DNA of 22,149 bases from a virus. Shown here one piece after another: positions 12,261-19,729 of this stretch; the stretch's first letter is position 1, and each line of letters begins with the position of its first letter. Below the pieces are notes generated by a model, which saw only the letters and a list, made by a program, of their open reading frames with translations, was not told where the DNA came from and made no database searches. The stretch is taken from IMG/VR virus record IMGVR_UViG_3300045993_000141, positions 1 to 22,149 of that record; one strand, given 5' to 3'. A program made the position numbers and the translations under genes.

Positions 12261-12986
12261 TTATGCTTTGCGGACACCTACGTCGCAATGGCCGGAGTGC
12301 TCAGGGCCGTAGAGGCACCACTGACAAGAGAACTTGTTTGGGTTCGCTGGCCAGATTGAGCACGATGTAATGTCGATGCCCTTCTTGTGGTAATTTGCTT
12401 TGAACCTCAGCGACTGATCACGCGTGAATGTCTGCGAGGTTGTGTCGCCGGTGTCGAGGTACCAGAGCTGAGCATCTACTGATTCAAGCTCTGGGTATCG
12501 CAGGAAAGTAACGAGGGCATACAGCTGCAGCTGCTGAGCATGTTTGACTTCGTTGCCCCACTTCTTCCCCGTCTTAAAATCTATAACGGTCGCTTGATCT
12601 TTGCTAACACGCACGAGCACGTCCAGTTTGAGGCGCAGCCATGCTGACTTCCATGGCGCGATCTCCCAGCCTTGGTCCATACCCCACTCCCCTTCAAGCT
12701 CAACATCTCCGTATCCGTACAGGACCCTAAGGAGATCAATACGGAGTCCGAAGTGCTTTTCAGCTTCAGGGGCCAAATCATCGTGATCTGATCGTATATA
12801 GAACTCACAATTATTATGAACCCTAGTACCACGATCGTTTGCGTGCTCAGTTTGGCCAGGTCGAAGCACACGTTCTGGTTCAGTGATCTTTTCCAGATGC
12901 TTGAGCCAGAAATATTTCTTACACTTTTCAAAATCCTGTAGCTTACTAAAGCTCCATGAAACTGATTTTCTAAGTTCATTACTCAT
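12261..12986 (-). CDS. RecB/Cas4-type PD-(D/E)XK nuclease with a likely Fe-S cluster
   Basis: A 241-aa nuclease. The RecB-family core is visible as GTRVH (H57), LKLDVLV (D122), VIDFKTGKKW (D136, K138) and QQLQLYA (Q152, Y156). C22 in the first helix (FEKCKKYFWLKHL) and C221, C224 and C234 at the end (CQWCLYGPEHSGHC) give the one-plus-three cysteine pattern that holds a 4Fe-4S cluster in Cas4 and AddB nucleases. It likely resects DNA ends or trims recombination intermediates for the phage. It starts by ATGA overlap with the HNH gene at 12983. The nuclease family is secure; the metal cluster is inferred from cysteine spacing. Confidence 0.88.
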   Translation of the reverse strand: MSNELRKSVSWSFSKLQDFEKCKKYFWLKHLEKITEPERVLRPGQTEHANDRGTRVHNNCEFYIRSDHDDLAPEAEKHFGLRIDLLRVLYGYGDVELEGEWGMDQGWEIAPWKSAWLRLKLDVLVRVSKDQATVIDFKTGKKWGNEVKHAQQLQLYALVTFLRYPELESVDAQLWYLDTGDTTSQTFTRDQSLRFKANYHKKGIDITSCSIWPANPNKFSCQWCLYGPEHSGHCDVGVRKA

Positions 12987-13462
12987 CTCGCATAAATTCC
13001 ATGAAATTGATGTTTAGCCGTCAAATAAGCAGCATGTGCTTCTTCTACAGTAGGGAAGGTACCTAGTAAGTGAACGGTCTTGTCCACTGTTATCTTTGCG
13101 CGATATTTAGGTCCATGCGGGAAAGTGCCGCTAAATGAAAATCTAATTTTTTGGTTCTGCAAGTTTTGGGAATGCGTCACGTCTCGTAAATTTGCATACT
13201 TGTTGTTTGTTTTGTCGCCATCTTTATGGTCTATATATTTTTGCGGCCAACTACCTGTCTGATATAGCCAAGCTAAACGATGCAATAAATAAAGTTTTCT
13301 ATCTATTTGTATAGATTGGTACCCACTCTGTCCTGTCGCGCCAGCTTTCTGGCCTGCTCGTATCCGGTTACTCGTACTTACCTTCCAAGTAAACACACCA
13401 GTCTCAGGGTTGTAATCTAAGAGTTCTCTAAGCCTGCTCTGAGTTAGAATTGGTTTGCTCAT
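12983..13462 (-). CDS. HNH homing endonuclease with C-terminal AP2 DNA-binding domain
   Basis: A 159-aa protein. An N-terminal module (LRELLDYNPETGVFTWKV) is followed by the HNH core: H61 in LLHRLAW, IDHKDGDKTNNKYANLRDV (D78, H79, N86, N91) and SQNLQNQK. Residues about 118-154 match an AP2-type DNA-binding domain (YRAKITVDKTVHLLGTFPTV, then EEAHAAYLTAK). Such genes spread by cutting alleles that lack them. It lies between the MoxR/VWA block and the RecB/Cas4-type nuclease, and its TGA forms an ATGA overlap with that nuclease's ATG. Codon and base use is more AT-rich than in neighbouring genes, consistent with recent arrival. Confidence 0.92.
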   Translation of the reverse strand: MSKPILTQSRLRELLDYNPETGVFTWKVSTSNRIRAGQKAGATGQSGYQSIQIDRKLYLLHRLAWLYQTGSWPQKYIDHKDGDKTNNKYANLRDVTHSQNLQNQKIRFSFSGTFPHGPKYRAKITVDKTVHLLGTFPTVEEAHAAYLTAKHQFHGIYAR

Positions 13463-13500
13463 GACGCTTGTCCTTCATTGACAAAGTTGTTTGAAGTGGC

Positions 13501-13526
13501 CCTCGGGAGACGGTAATCTTCCGAGG
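13501..13526. other. 10-bp hairpin between the 13552-14193 gene and the HNH gene
   Basis: CCTCGGGAGA (13501-13510) pairs with TCTTCCGAGG (13517-13526) around a 6-base loop, with one G-U or mismatch depending on strand. It follows the stop of the upstream gene by about 25 bases and has no U tract. It may stabilise or process the upstream message, or be partly a terminator. Confidence 0.5.
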
Positions 13527-13543
13527 TCTGCGCCTCATTCTAA

Positions 13544-13553
13544 CTTAGATATT
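13544..13553. repeat. TTAGATAT motif upstream of the HNH-AP2 gene
   Basis: CTTAGATATT overlaps the TAA stop region of the 13552-14193 gene and lies in the gap upstream of the HNH-AP2 gene. It matches the core of the motif at 6701-6721 and 8373-8383. TTAGAAT on the minus strand follows within a few bases here and also appears in the 8341-8399 gap, so the two HNH upstream regions share more than the core. Confidence 0.45.
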
Positions 13554-14193
13554 AGATGATAGCGCCATTTTCATCGAACGTATCATCTTCAAGGCGCTTA
13601 TCTACGTATTCATCTGAGCACAGGTAGTCGTATTCGGCTTCCAGTGTTTTGTACAGCCAGTCAGCAAGGTCGCGCACGAGCTGGGTGAGTTCTTTTTCAG
13701 TGTCTTCGGCATCTTCGGCATCTTCGACGCACTCGTCATCACAATGTAGCTCAACGTCCATCATTCCTGAATGGCAGTAGCTGTGGCCGATCGAAATGTC
13801 CGCAGTGCAATGATCAAGCCCTCTAAGACGGCGGGTCAGATGTAGTAGGGTCAAGCTATCGTTAATGCGGATGAGTTCTGCATCACTGCAATACTCTTTG
13901 AGTTCAATCACAGACTCTGGTCTATACGAGTAGCGTGCTTCGAAACTAGCGCCATCGCCTTGAGAGCAGAACCCTGAAAAATAAATCTTCGGTTCGTGGA
14001 CCACTTTACCAGATACTGTTTTCCGCACCCTCTCTGCTATGTCGATGCCCATGATTGCAGCGATACGCTGGAAGTCTTCATAGGTATAGTCCCACCAGTC
14101 GTAGCCAGGATAGTCGTCGGATTTGTAGTACTCACGGGCATGCTGCTTGGCGCGTTTCGTCAGCTCAGAGAACTTGTAGATGACTTCGGCCAT
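13552..14193 (-). CDS. Conserved phage/plasmid protein with FSGFCSQGDGASFE signature (213 aa)
   Basis: A 213-aa soluble protein with an N-terminal helical part (FSELTKRAKQHAREYYKS), an aromatic acidic stretch (YDWWDYTYEDF), and the signature IYFSGFCSQGDGASFEARYS. It ends with an acidic segment made of short EDA repeats (VEDAEDAEDTEKE) and a helical DLADWLYKTLEAEYDYL. The signature is widespread in phages and plasmids. I recall entries naming relatives as an antitoxin, but no toxin partner lies next to it here. The ATG at 14193 follows the VWA stop by one base. An in-frame start at 14220 would overlap that gene and is less likely. Confidence 0.75.
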   Translation of the reverse strand: MAEVIYKFSELTKRAKQHAREYYKSDDYPGYDWWDYTYEDFQRIAAIMGIDIAERVRKTVSGKVVHEPKIYFSGFCSQGDGASFEARYSYRPESVIELKEYCSDAELIRINDSLTLLHLTRRLRGLDHCTADISIGHSYCHSGMMDVELHCDDECVEDAEDAEDTEKELTQLVRDLADWLYKTLEAEYDYLCSDEYVDKRLEDDTFDENGAII

Positions 14194-14194
14194 T

Positions 14195-15319
14195 TCATAT
14201 CTCGATCGGTATCGTCTCACCGAACGATGCTTGTTCCTTTGTTGTGCACACCCACATCACCGGATAATCTGGCGGCGGGAAGTTGTGCTGACCATAAAGG
14301 TCTGTCAAGTACACCAGACACACAGGGCGCAGATCGTTCTTGACTACATAATCGAATACCGGCTGGAACGCCGTGCCGCCACCGCCGTGCATGGCGAACT
14401 TTAGATCGTCATTGGGCTCGAACACGTCGACGTGATTAATGCGTGAGTCACAGTACACCACGTGGGTCTTCGTTGGCCTGGCACCACCGACGATGTCTCT
14501 GATTTCTGCACCGAAGGCATTGAGCGTAGGCTGGTCGATCGAACCTGAGGTGTCTATGCCAATCACGATCTCGCCCATGTTCTCGCTGAACAGACCGGGC
14601 AGGAAGATACCTTGTGACTGAAAGCGGCGGTTCAGGTGTATCCAGCTGTAGTCATCCCGGCTGCGTTCAGTAATGAACCGGCGCAGCATGGCCCTCCAGT
14701 CGAGCTTCGTAGCAGTCAGCTGGTCGACAAAGCGCTCCATAGCACCAGGCAGCTTGCCCATGGCCTTCGCTGCTGTAGCTGCCTGGATCGTGGCGATCTT
14801 CCACTCAGTCGCATCGATCTCAGTTGTCTCAGGATCGCCGTCCATGACCTCATCGAGCGGCTCACCATCACCTACACCACCCATCTTGCCTTTGCCTTTA
14901 CCCCCGCCAGGTGGCGGCTCGGGCAGCAGGCTGTAGATGTGGTCTGTGCTCATGCCCTTATAGGCAGGGTTGTACAGCCAGCCCTCAATCTCCTCAAACC
15001 CGCTCTCTAGCAGCGTGTTGTTGATGACATAGTCACCAGCCTGGTTGAACTTCCGTGGATCGCGGTCACCGCGTCGTCCGATGTGGTCATAGACGCAGTG
15101 GAACACTTCATGAGCCACGAGGGTCATCACCTGAGGCGGGCTGAGCTTCTTGACGAAAGCCGGGTTGTAGTAGATGTTCTTGCCATCTACTGCAGCGGTG
15201 GGAATGTCGGGTGTCTCTACCATCTGCAGGCGCAGGGCGAGTACACCGATGAACGGCTGATCGAGTACCAGCAGTGTGCGAGCACGAGTAATCTGCTGGG
15301 CAACTTCTTCATCTATCAT
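14195..15319 (-). CDS. Zinc-metallopeptidase plus VWA domain protein (DUF2201-like)
   Basis: A 374-aa two-domain protein. The N-terminal domain carries the zinc-peptidase motif HEVFH with H70, E71 and H74, plus H79 nearby (MTLVAHEVFHCVYDH). A Gly/Lys/Pro-rich linker covers about 133-155. The C-terminal VWA-like domain has a MIDAS: DTSGS (256-260), T316 in GGGGTAFQP and D340 in VYLTD. This order is that of the DUF2201 / VWA-like metallopeptidase family. The ATG has AAGGAGAC upstream and an ATGA overlap with the 15316-16035 gene. With the MoxR ATPase three genes upstream, it probably forms a chaperone or remodelling pair. The target is unknown. Confidence 0.9.
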   Translation of the reverse strand: MIDEEVAQQITRARTLLVLDQPFIGVLALRLQMVETPDIPTAAVDGKNIYYNPAFVKKLSPPQVMTLVAHEVFHCVYDHIGRRGDRDPRKFNQAGDYVINNTLLESGFEEIEGWLYNPAYKGMSTDHIYSLLPEPPPGGGKGKGKMGGVGDGEPLDEVMDGDPETTEIDATEWKIATIQAATAAKAMGKLPGAMERFVDQLTATKLDWRAMLRRFITERSRDDYSWIHLNRRFQSQGIFLPGLFSENMGEIVIGIDTSGSIDQPTLNAFGAEIRDIVGGARPTKTHVVYCDSRINHVDVFEPNDDLKFAMHGGGGTAFQPVFDYVVKNDLRPVCLVYLTDLYGQHNFPPPDYPVMWVCTTKEQASFGETIPIEI

Positions 15320-16035
15320 TTCTGTCTCCTTGGTAGACGTATATATGGGACGGGTTCGCAGGTTGTGGCTCCTGCTACGGTGTAAGCCATGGCGTATTCA
15401 GACTGGATAGGGGAGAGGGTCAGCTCTGGGTAGAGCTCGTAATTAAGAGGGTCTTTCATCAGCCGGTTTATATCTCCCCACCGGCTGTATGCGTGAGTAC
15501 GATTCTCCAACCGGTCGTTGACCTGCTGCCACAGCTTGAACTGCTTCAGTGTCTTGCGCACGGCAGCTGCTTTCTTCAAGTCGAGCTTTTGCTCTGTGTC
15601 GACCGCAGGGGATGTCAGTAGGTCATACGTCCCAGTACCTACATACTGCAGGTACAGTGGCTTACTGCCTTGACGAATGTACCGGTACCCCTCTTGACTC
15701 AGGTATTTCCAGTACATCTTTTCACCGACATGTTCGACTTCACAGTTTTGTGGGTTGCAGTAGCATGAAAAGGTCCTCGAAGCCTGAGTGTTGTATGTCT
15801 GTAACTCCACGCTGCCATCCATAAAATAGGTGACGAGCGGTGTGGTGTACAAAACCATCTGATATGCAGCACCATCGTTGATCTTTTTGATCATCTTGTG
15901 CTTGGCACGGTACTCAGCCAGTGGTCGACGATTGGTATGTTCGTTCTTCCACTCCCGTGCTTCCTTCCAGACTTTTTCGGCAGCTGCGAAGCTGTGCACT
16001 GACTTCATATTTGCGAAGCTCATTGCCCAGCTCAT
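15316..16035 (-). CDS. Hypothetical protein of the MoxR-VWA block (239 aa)
   Basis: A 239-aa protein with no family I can assign. It begins with a charged helix (AAAEKVWKEAREWKNEHTNR), then a beta-rich part with LVTYFMDGSVELQTY and a cysteine pair-like SCYCNPQNCEVEH. It contains many Tyr and Trp residues and ends basic (LPRRQK). The cysteines C90, C92 and C97 could be metal ligands, though no fourth is obvious. ATGA overlaps on both sides (16032-16035 and 15316-15319) lock it between the DUF3150-like protein and the VWA protein, so it is likely a dedicated component of that system. Confidence 0.7.
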   Translation of the reverse strand: MSWAMSFANMKSVHSFAAAEKVWKEAREWKNEHTNRRPLAEYRAKHKMIKKINDGAAYQMVLYTTPLVTYFMDGSVELQTYNTQASRTFSCYCNPQNCEVEHVGEKMYWKYLSQEGYRYIRQGSKPLYLQYVGTGTYDLLTSPAVDTEQKLDLKKAAAVRKTLKQFKLWQQVNDRLENRTHAYSRWGDINRLMKDPLNYELYPELTLSPIQSEYAMAYTVAGATTCEPVPYIRLPRRQK

Positions 16036-16868
16036 GACGGCAACCTTTGCAAGATACGAGCAGCATGTGCTGCTGTCTTCTCGCGTACCGACGGACTAGA
16101 CTTAAGAAGACTCGGCGGCATCAGTAGTGTGTCGCGCATGTCTTTACACACGTTTGTGATGATCGGATCGTTGGTGATATTCAGACCATCGAGTACCTGG
16201 CAGAGCTCAATAGCGTTGGTGATCAACGTATCATGGAACTTTGCTTCGGGATCAGATAATCTTTCTTCGATCTTCGACACCACGTCACGGATGCGTGCGT
16301 AGGTAGCCTTCACAGCTCCCTGCTGGCGCTCGCGCACTGACTCCATGACAGCCTGCTGCAGCTCCTCTTGAGCCTCAGCACCGATGTCGACTCGGAAGTC
16401 TGCGCCATCAGGGATCGGCTCGAACTCCAGGCGCATACCGAACTTCGCTTTAATATCAGCGGGGTCTGGGTAGTCACCGGGGTTGTACATCGTGCCCAGC
16501 CGGTTACGAGCTGCCTGAACTTCAATTGGATACTGCTGGACCATTGCATCGACAGCCTTGTCGAAGCCTGTTTTGATAGTACGGAATTCTGTAGTGAAGT
16601 CCAAAAACAGGGTGCTAGGCAGGATGCGTTTGCCATCATCTGACCATGACAGAGTCATGTGATAGTGAGTTTTGCGGGCCTTGCTGACCATCTCTGTGAT
16701 GGGTTTGAGCAGCTTGTCGTCTACCAGCTGCTTTGTGAAGCGGCCAGCCTTGTGTGCGCCGTGGGTAGCCTCGACCTCGTTGGTGACTTTCTTGTCTAGC
16801 TTGCTGCCGTTCCATTGAGAGATGGAGAGCTGAGCGAGCATGGCTTTCTGTTGCAGGGGTGCGTTCAT
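16032..16868 (-). CDS. Coiled-coil phage protein, DUF3150-like (278 aa)
   Basis: A 278-aa mostly helical protein. It opens with LAQLSISQWNGSKLDKKV, continues with THYHMTLSWSDDGKRILP and has a long helical stretch (AEAQEELQQAVMESVRERQQ). The layout resembles the DUF3150 family, which phages and other mobile elements often encode next to MoxR and VWA genes. That assignment is from memory and only moderate. The ATG has AGGAGG five bases upstream, one of the best sites in the window, so it may be translated more strongly than its neighbours. It may be a substrate or adaptor of the MoxR-VWA pair. Confidence 0.7.
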   Translation of the reverse strand: MNAPLQQKAMLAQLSISQWNGSKLDKKVTNEVEATHGAHKAGRFTKQLVDDKLLKPITEMVSKARKTHYHMTLSWSDDGKRILPSTLFLDFTTEFRTIKTGFDKAVDAMVQQYPIEVQAARNRLGTMYNPGDYPDPADIKAKFGMRLEFEPIPDGADFRVDIGAEAQEELQQAVMESVRERQQGAVKATYARIRDVVSKIEERLSDPEAKFHDTLITNAIELCQVLDGLNITNDPIITNVCKDMRDTLLMPPSLLKSSPSVREKTAAHAARILQRLPS

Positions 16869-17045
16869 TTATCCTCCTAGTGTTTTAATGTATTTCTCGA
16901 CTGCTCTGATTGATTCCGCAGTAGCTTTACGTCTCGAGAAAACTTCAGCAAAGTTTGCAGAAGCGCCGAGTAGCCGGGCAATGACAACCAGATATTTCAT
17001 CCTCTGCGCACGAGCATTTCGGCGTTTCATGCCTACACTGCTCAT
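16869..17045 (-). CDS. Small basic protein of the MoxR-VWA block (58 aa)
   Basis: A 58-aa very basic protein (MSSVGMKRRNARAQRMKYLV, then SRRKATAESIRAVEKYIKTL) with a hydrophobic helix in the middle. The start at 17045 is chosen because it forms an ATGA overlap with the MoxR stop. An upstream in-frame ATG at 17072 would overlap MoxR by 31 bases. The protein may bind nucleic acid or the AAA+ ring. No family is recognised. Confidence 0.65.
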   Translation of the reverse strand: MSSVGMKRRNARAQRMKYLVVIARLLGASANFAEVFSRRKATAESIRAVEKYIKTLGG

Positions 17046-18028
17046 ACCAGGACCGACTGATTCGTGATACACCAGTCCATAAATGACTTCGTACCCTTCA
17101 GCTTCGAGTCACGACGCACTGATGCACGGATGAAGATAGTCTGGAACTCCACCGGCATGCGGGTAATGTATTTCATGATTCGGGCGATGTTTGACACACT
17201 GGCCTTATCGTCCAGCGCTGTACACATTGCGTACTGAGCAGCAGGGGAAGAGGGAACCTTCGTGCCCTCCGGATCGACCAGCACTGAATCGACAGTGGGG
17301 AGGTCTTTGATCTGGCGAACAAAAGCAGCGAATTCTCCGGCGGTGTCGTTGCCCACCGTACCCTTAATGAGTTCGAATTCTTCATCGGCAGTGTGCGCAT
17401 CTTTATAAATATCGTTGACGAAAGCCCAGCTGCGTGGTGTCGGGAAGCTGCGAGGATTCGTAGCTGAGTCGAAGTGGTGCAGCAGGGCAGGGCGGAACTG
17501 AATAAAGGCACGCAGGTCTGTGTGAATTTTGTTCACCATAGCCCAGACATTCCAGTCTTCGACACTGACGTCGAAGTCTAGGTGAACGAACCTGTTAGCC
17601 AGAGCTGCGGGCATGGTATGGACGACTGAGCGGTCACCAGCACGATTGCCTGCCGCCAGCATCGACCACCCTTCAGGCAGCACGTACTCACCGAGCTTGC
17701 GGTTCAGGATCAGCTGGTACGCAGCAGCCTGGACAGACTGTGGGGCGGAGTTCATCTCGTCGAAGAACAGGATGCCCTTGCCCTTGGTGGGTAGGAAGTC
17801 TGGGGCCAGCCACTTCATCTGTTTTTTGGCTGCGTCGATCGTCGGGAAGCCTTTCAGGTCTACTGGGTCAAGTAGAGACAGGCGGACATCACGCAGCTCA
17901 AACTTCATTGAGTCGGCGATCTGCTTGATGACATCAGACTTACCGACACCTGGAGGACCCCAGATAAACACAGGGCGCTGCTTGGTGATAAGTTTCGGGA
18001 GTGATTTGAGAATGCTGGATGGTTTCAT
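17042..18028 (-). CDS. MoxR-type AAA+ ATPase
   Basis: A 328-aa ATPase of the MoxR/RavA clade. Walker A is GPPGVGKS (24-31), Walker B ILFFDEM (86-92), sensor 1 N128 in MLAAGN, and a candidate arginine finger is R146 in ALANRFVHL. The helical lid and a C-terminal part (about 200-328) follow. MoxR proteins form rings that use ATP to remodel partners, usually with a VWA protein encoded nearby, as seen here with the gene at 14195-15319. The ATG has AAGGAA upstream. It is the first gene of the five-gene block running to 14195. Confidence 0.92.
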   Translation of the reverse strand: MKPSSILKSLPKLITKQRPVFIWGPPGVGKSDVIKQIADSMKFELRDVRLSLLDPVDLKGFPTIDAAKKQMKWLAPDFLPTKGKGILFFDEMNSAPQSVQAAAYQLILNRKLGEYVLPEGWSMLAAGNRAGDRSVVHTMPAALANRFVHLDFDVSVEDWNVWAMVNKIHTDLRAFIQFRPALLHHFDSATNPRSFPTPRSWAFVNDIYKDAHTADEEFELIKGTVGNDTAGEFAAFVRQIKDLPTVDSVLVDPEGTKVPSSPAAQYAMCTALDDKASVSNIARIMKYITRMPVEFQTIFIRASVRRDSKLKGTKSFMDWCITNQSVLV

Positions 18029-18036
18029 GGTGTTCC

Positions 18037-18528
18037 TTAGAAGTTGATAGGAATGTGGGTTTGTTCTCCAGACTTCAGTCTGGAGACCAGTTGCTCGACC
18101 TCTGGGTGAGATCGAAGATGCAGTTCTTTGTTAGAGCATAGGCTTAGGGACAGTTCTTGTGCTTGTCGGCTCCAACCACTTGGTTTCCTCAATTCCAAGT
18201 CTGATGGCCATTTTTGATGGTGGAACCGATGATCTGTGATCCCTCGCATGCGGCCGTCACCAGCTGCGACGATGAGCGCTTTGAAGTCATCAGGCTCAGT
18301 CAGGTTGCACCAGGACGTTCCATAAGTGCGAGCGTGCACAATGCCGAGGTTGTAACTGCTACGGATCTTCACTGCGATCTGGGCAGGTATGCCATTACCT
18401 TTGATAAGCCCACTCTCAAGGAAGCGGATCAGAGCTGGTATCTGGCGATTACCGAGTTTGTTGATATCGACAGTGGCAGTTATGCCACTCGTTACTTTTA
18501 CAAACGAGTCTGGAATGTTCAAAGACAT
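18037..18528 (-). CDS. Hypothetical phage protein (163 aa)
   Basis: A 163-aa soluble protein. The segment FVKVTSGITATVDINKLGNR suggests a small beta domain, and a repeated pattern of short helices follows, including SRLKSGEQTHIPINF at the end. No motif or family is recognised. It has AAGG before the ATG and ends eight bases before the MoxR start region, so it is probably in the same transcript. It may belong to the MoxR-VWA block or be an unrelated early protein. Confidence 0.6.
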   Translation of the reverse strand: MSLNIPDSFVKVTSGITATVDINKLGNRQIPALIRFLESGLIKGNGIPAQIAVKIRSSYNLGIVHARTYGTSWCNLTEPDDFKALIVAAGDGRMRGITDHRFHHQKWPSDLELRKPSGWSRQAQELSLSLCSNKELHLRSHPEVEQLVSRLKSGEQTHIPINF

Positions 18529-18537
18529 GATGAACCT

Positions 18538-18729
18538 TTAGAAAGTTGGCAATGGATGCCAGTGGGTAAATCCGTCGTTCCTTAGGTGGACGCGCATGTA
18601 TGCCACGCCTTGGCCTTTATCGATCAGCATCATCTTGATTCCTAGCGGCGTATCTTTGTCGATAGGCAACCACTTGAGATCAGGAGCTACCATTGCTTTG
18701 TTATTGGCGGTGGGTCGGTATTCGATCAT
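18538..18729 (-). CDS. Small DUF551-like phage protein (63 aa)
   Basis: A 63-aa protein with DLKWLPIDKDTPLGIKMMLI early and FTHWHPLPTF at the end. The W-x-P ... THW-x-PLP frame is the hallmark of short DUF551-like proteins in phage early regions, whose function is unknown. The family call is tentative because the middle is shorter than usual. It starts by ATGA overlap with the small membrane peptide gene upstream. Confidence 0.65.
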   Translation of the reverse strand: MIEYRPTANNKAMVAPDLKWLPIDKDTPLGIKMMLIDKGQGVAYMRVHLRNDGFTHWHPLPTF

Positions 18730-18815
18730 TTGTCACCCTTCCACCGTGCATAAATCACAATCGACGCGGCAAAGACCACGATGACAAGGCCGATGTAAGT
18801 GTCTACGTCAGTCAT
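18726..18815 (-). CDS. Very small single-pass membrane peptide (29 aa)
   Basis: A 29-codon gene: MTDVDTYI, then a hydrophobic helix GLVIVVFAASIVIYA (about 9-23), then basic RWKGDK. Acidic before and basic after the helix predicts an outside N-terminus and a cytoplasmic C-terminus. The ATG lies inside the end of the 18808-19140 gene (8-base overlap) and the TGA overlaps the next ATG as ATGA. The tight packing and clean membrane pattern support a real gene that standard length cut-offs would miss. Phage peptides of this type can inhibit host membrane proteins or block superinfection. The function here is unknown. Confidence 0.7.
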   Translation of the reverse strand: MTDVDTYIGLVIVVFAASIVIYARWKGDK

Positions 18816-19140
18816 GTTTGACCCCCAGCGCATCGCGTAGTTGAGTGATTGCGTCACGCTGTTCTGGTGTCAAGTTCTCTAAGCAAATATCTAACAGCGC
18901 ATCCAGCCCCGCTTGTGCAGCGGCTCGGAGTACGGCAACTTCATTGTTCAGTGCGTTGCGTAAAAGTAGCAGTGCGTCACGCTCATCCAACAGCGCCAGC
19001 ACAACATCAGGTGAGCAAGCGGAGATGTAGGCTCTGGTAAGTTTGTCGCATGACGTTGAACCTTGATTCGGTGATATGTCTGCGAAGTCAATCTCAACTG
19101 TTTTGCACTCTGTTGCCAGTGTTCTCAGGTCTTGGTTCAT
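18808..19140 (-). CDS. Ea22-like phage early protein (110 aa)
   Basis: A 110-aa helical protein. AYISACSPDVVLALLDERDA followed by a leucine/alanine-rich coiled coil resembles the Ea22-like (Ead) family of phage early-region proteins, in which a short conserved N-terminal motif precedes a coiled coil. The function of that family is not established. It is coupled by ATGA to the PGDYG protein upstream (19137-19140). Confidence 0.65.
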   Translation of the reverse strand: MNQDLRTLATECKTVEIDFADISPNQGSTSCDKLTRAYISACSPDVVLALLDERDALLLLRNALNNEVAVLRAAAQAGLDALLDICLENLTPEQRDAITQLRDALGVKHD

Positions 19141-19412
19141 TCTGCGGCCTCGTAAGTCAATTCAAAGATGTCTTTGGCGCATGGATAGCACTCACCCTTA
19201 ACTCCTTTGATGATCCAGTCACCCCTATTCGCGCTCATTTTTCCCTCAAGGGTGAAAATCTTTAGGCCATTCATGCGTACAAGGTCTTCGTATTCTTCCC
19301 ACTTGTAGTGCGCGGCTGATGGGTTTAACCCGGTCAATCGAATCACTTCGAGCAGGTTCTCACCTGTCCATTGAATAGCCTCAATGACTACTGGTTTCTT
19401 TCTGAATTTCAT
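19137..19412 (-). CDS. PGDYG-domain phage protein (91 aa)
   Basis: A 91-aa protein starting MKFRKKPVVIEAIQWTGENL and containing LKIFTLEGKMSANRGDWIIK, then GVKGECYPCAKDIFELTYE. This is the recognisable PGDYG family layout common in phages of many hosts, here with NRGDW at the signature position instead of PGDYG. The fold is predicted to be small and beta-rich. The role is unknown. ATGA overlaps lie on both sides. Confidence 0.85.
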   Translation of the reverse strand: MKFRKKPVVIEAIQWTGENLLEVIRLTGLNPSAAHYKWEEYEDLVRMNGLKIFTLEGKMSANRGDWIIKGVKGECYPCAKDIFELTYEAAE

Positions 19413-19729
19413 ACCGTTCCTTTCTGCGATTTGATGGCTGCGTCGATTGCTTCTCTAGGTGTGGCATGTTCACTGGTTTGCACCCATCTTGTTCCATCAG
19501 GATGAAAGTAAGTAACCCAAAATCCATCGCAGCAAGTTTCATCACTGACAACATTTGCTTGATAGAAAATCAGAAACTCCAACCGTTCAGCATCTTTCGT
19601 CAGTGCAGCCACTTGCTCTTCAAGCTCGTCGATTCGCATCTTTTTAGCGCAATAGGCTTTCCATAATTCCACAGTAGAAACGTTGGTTAAATTCATTCGT
19701 GGATCGTCTATCTCTTGGGCTGGTGTCAT
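19409..19729 (-). CDS. Coiled-coil phage early protein (106 aa)
   Basis: A 106-aa protein with a coiled coil (MRIDELEEQVAALTKDAERL, about 32-51) followed by a small alpha/beta end DGFWVTYFHPDGTRWVQTSE and HATPREAIDAAI. The C-terminal module, a beta hairpin with a helix made from a PREAIDAAI motif, recurs in phage early proteins. It is coupled by ATGA on both sides. The function is unknown. Confidence 0.65.
   Translation of the reverse strand: MTPAQEIDDPRMNLTNVSTVELWKAYCAKKMRIDELEEQVAALTKDAERLEFLIFYQANVVSDETCCDGFWVTYFHPDGTRWVQTSEHATPREAIDAAIKSQKGTV

Noticed and set aside
12983-13462. A group I intron containing the HNH gene
   Set aside because: The flanking genes are both complete with an ATGA overlap, and no intron core motifs are evident, so a free-standing homing gene is simpler.
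13552-14193. A toxin-antitoxin pair
   Set aside because: I recall relatives labelled antitoxin, but no toxin-like gene is adjacent. Neighbours are the VWA protein and a homing endonuclease.
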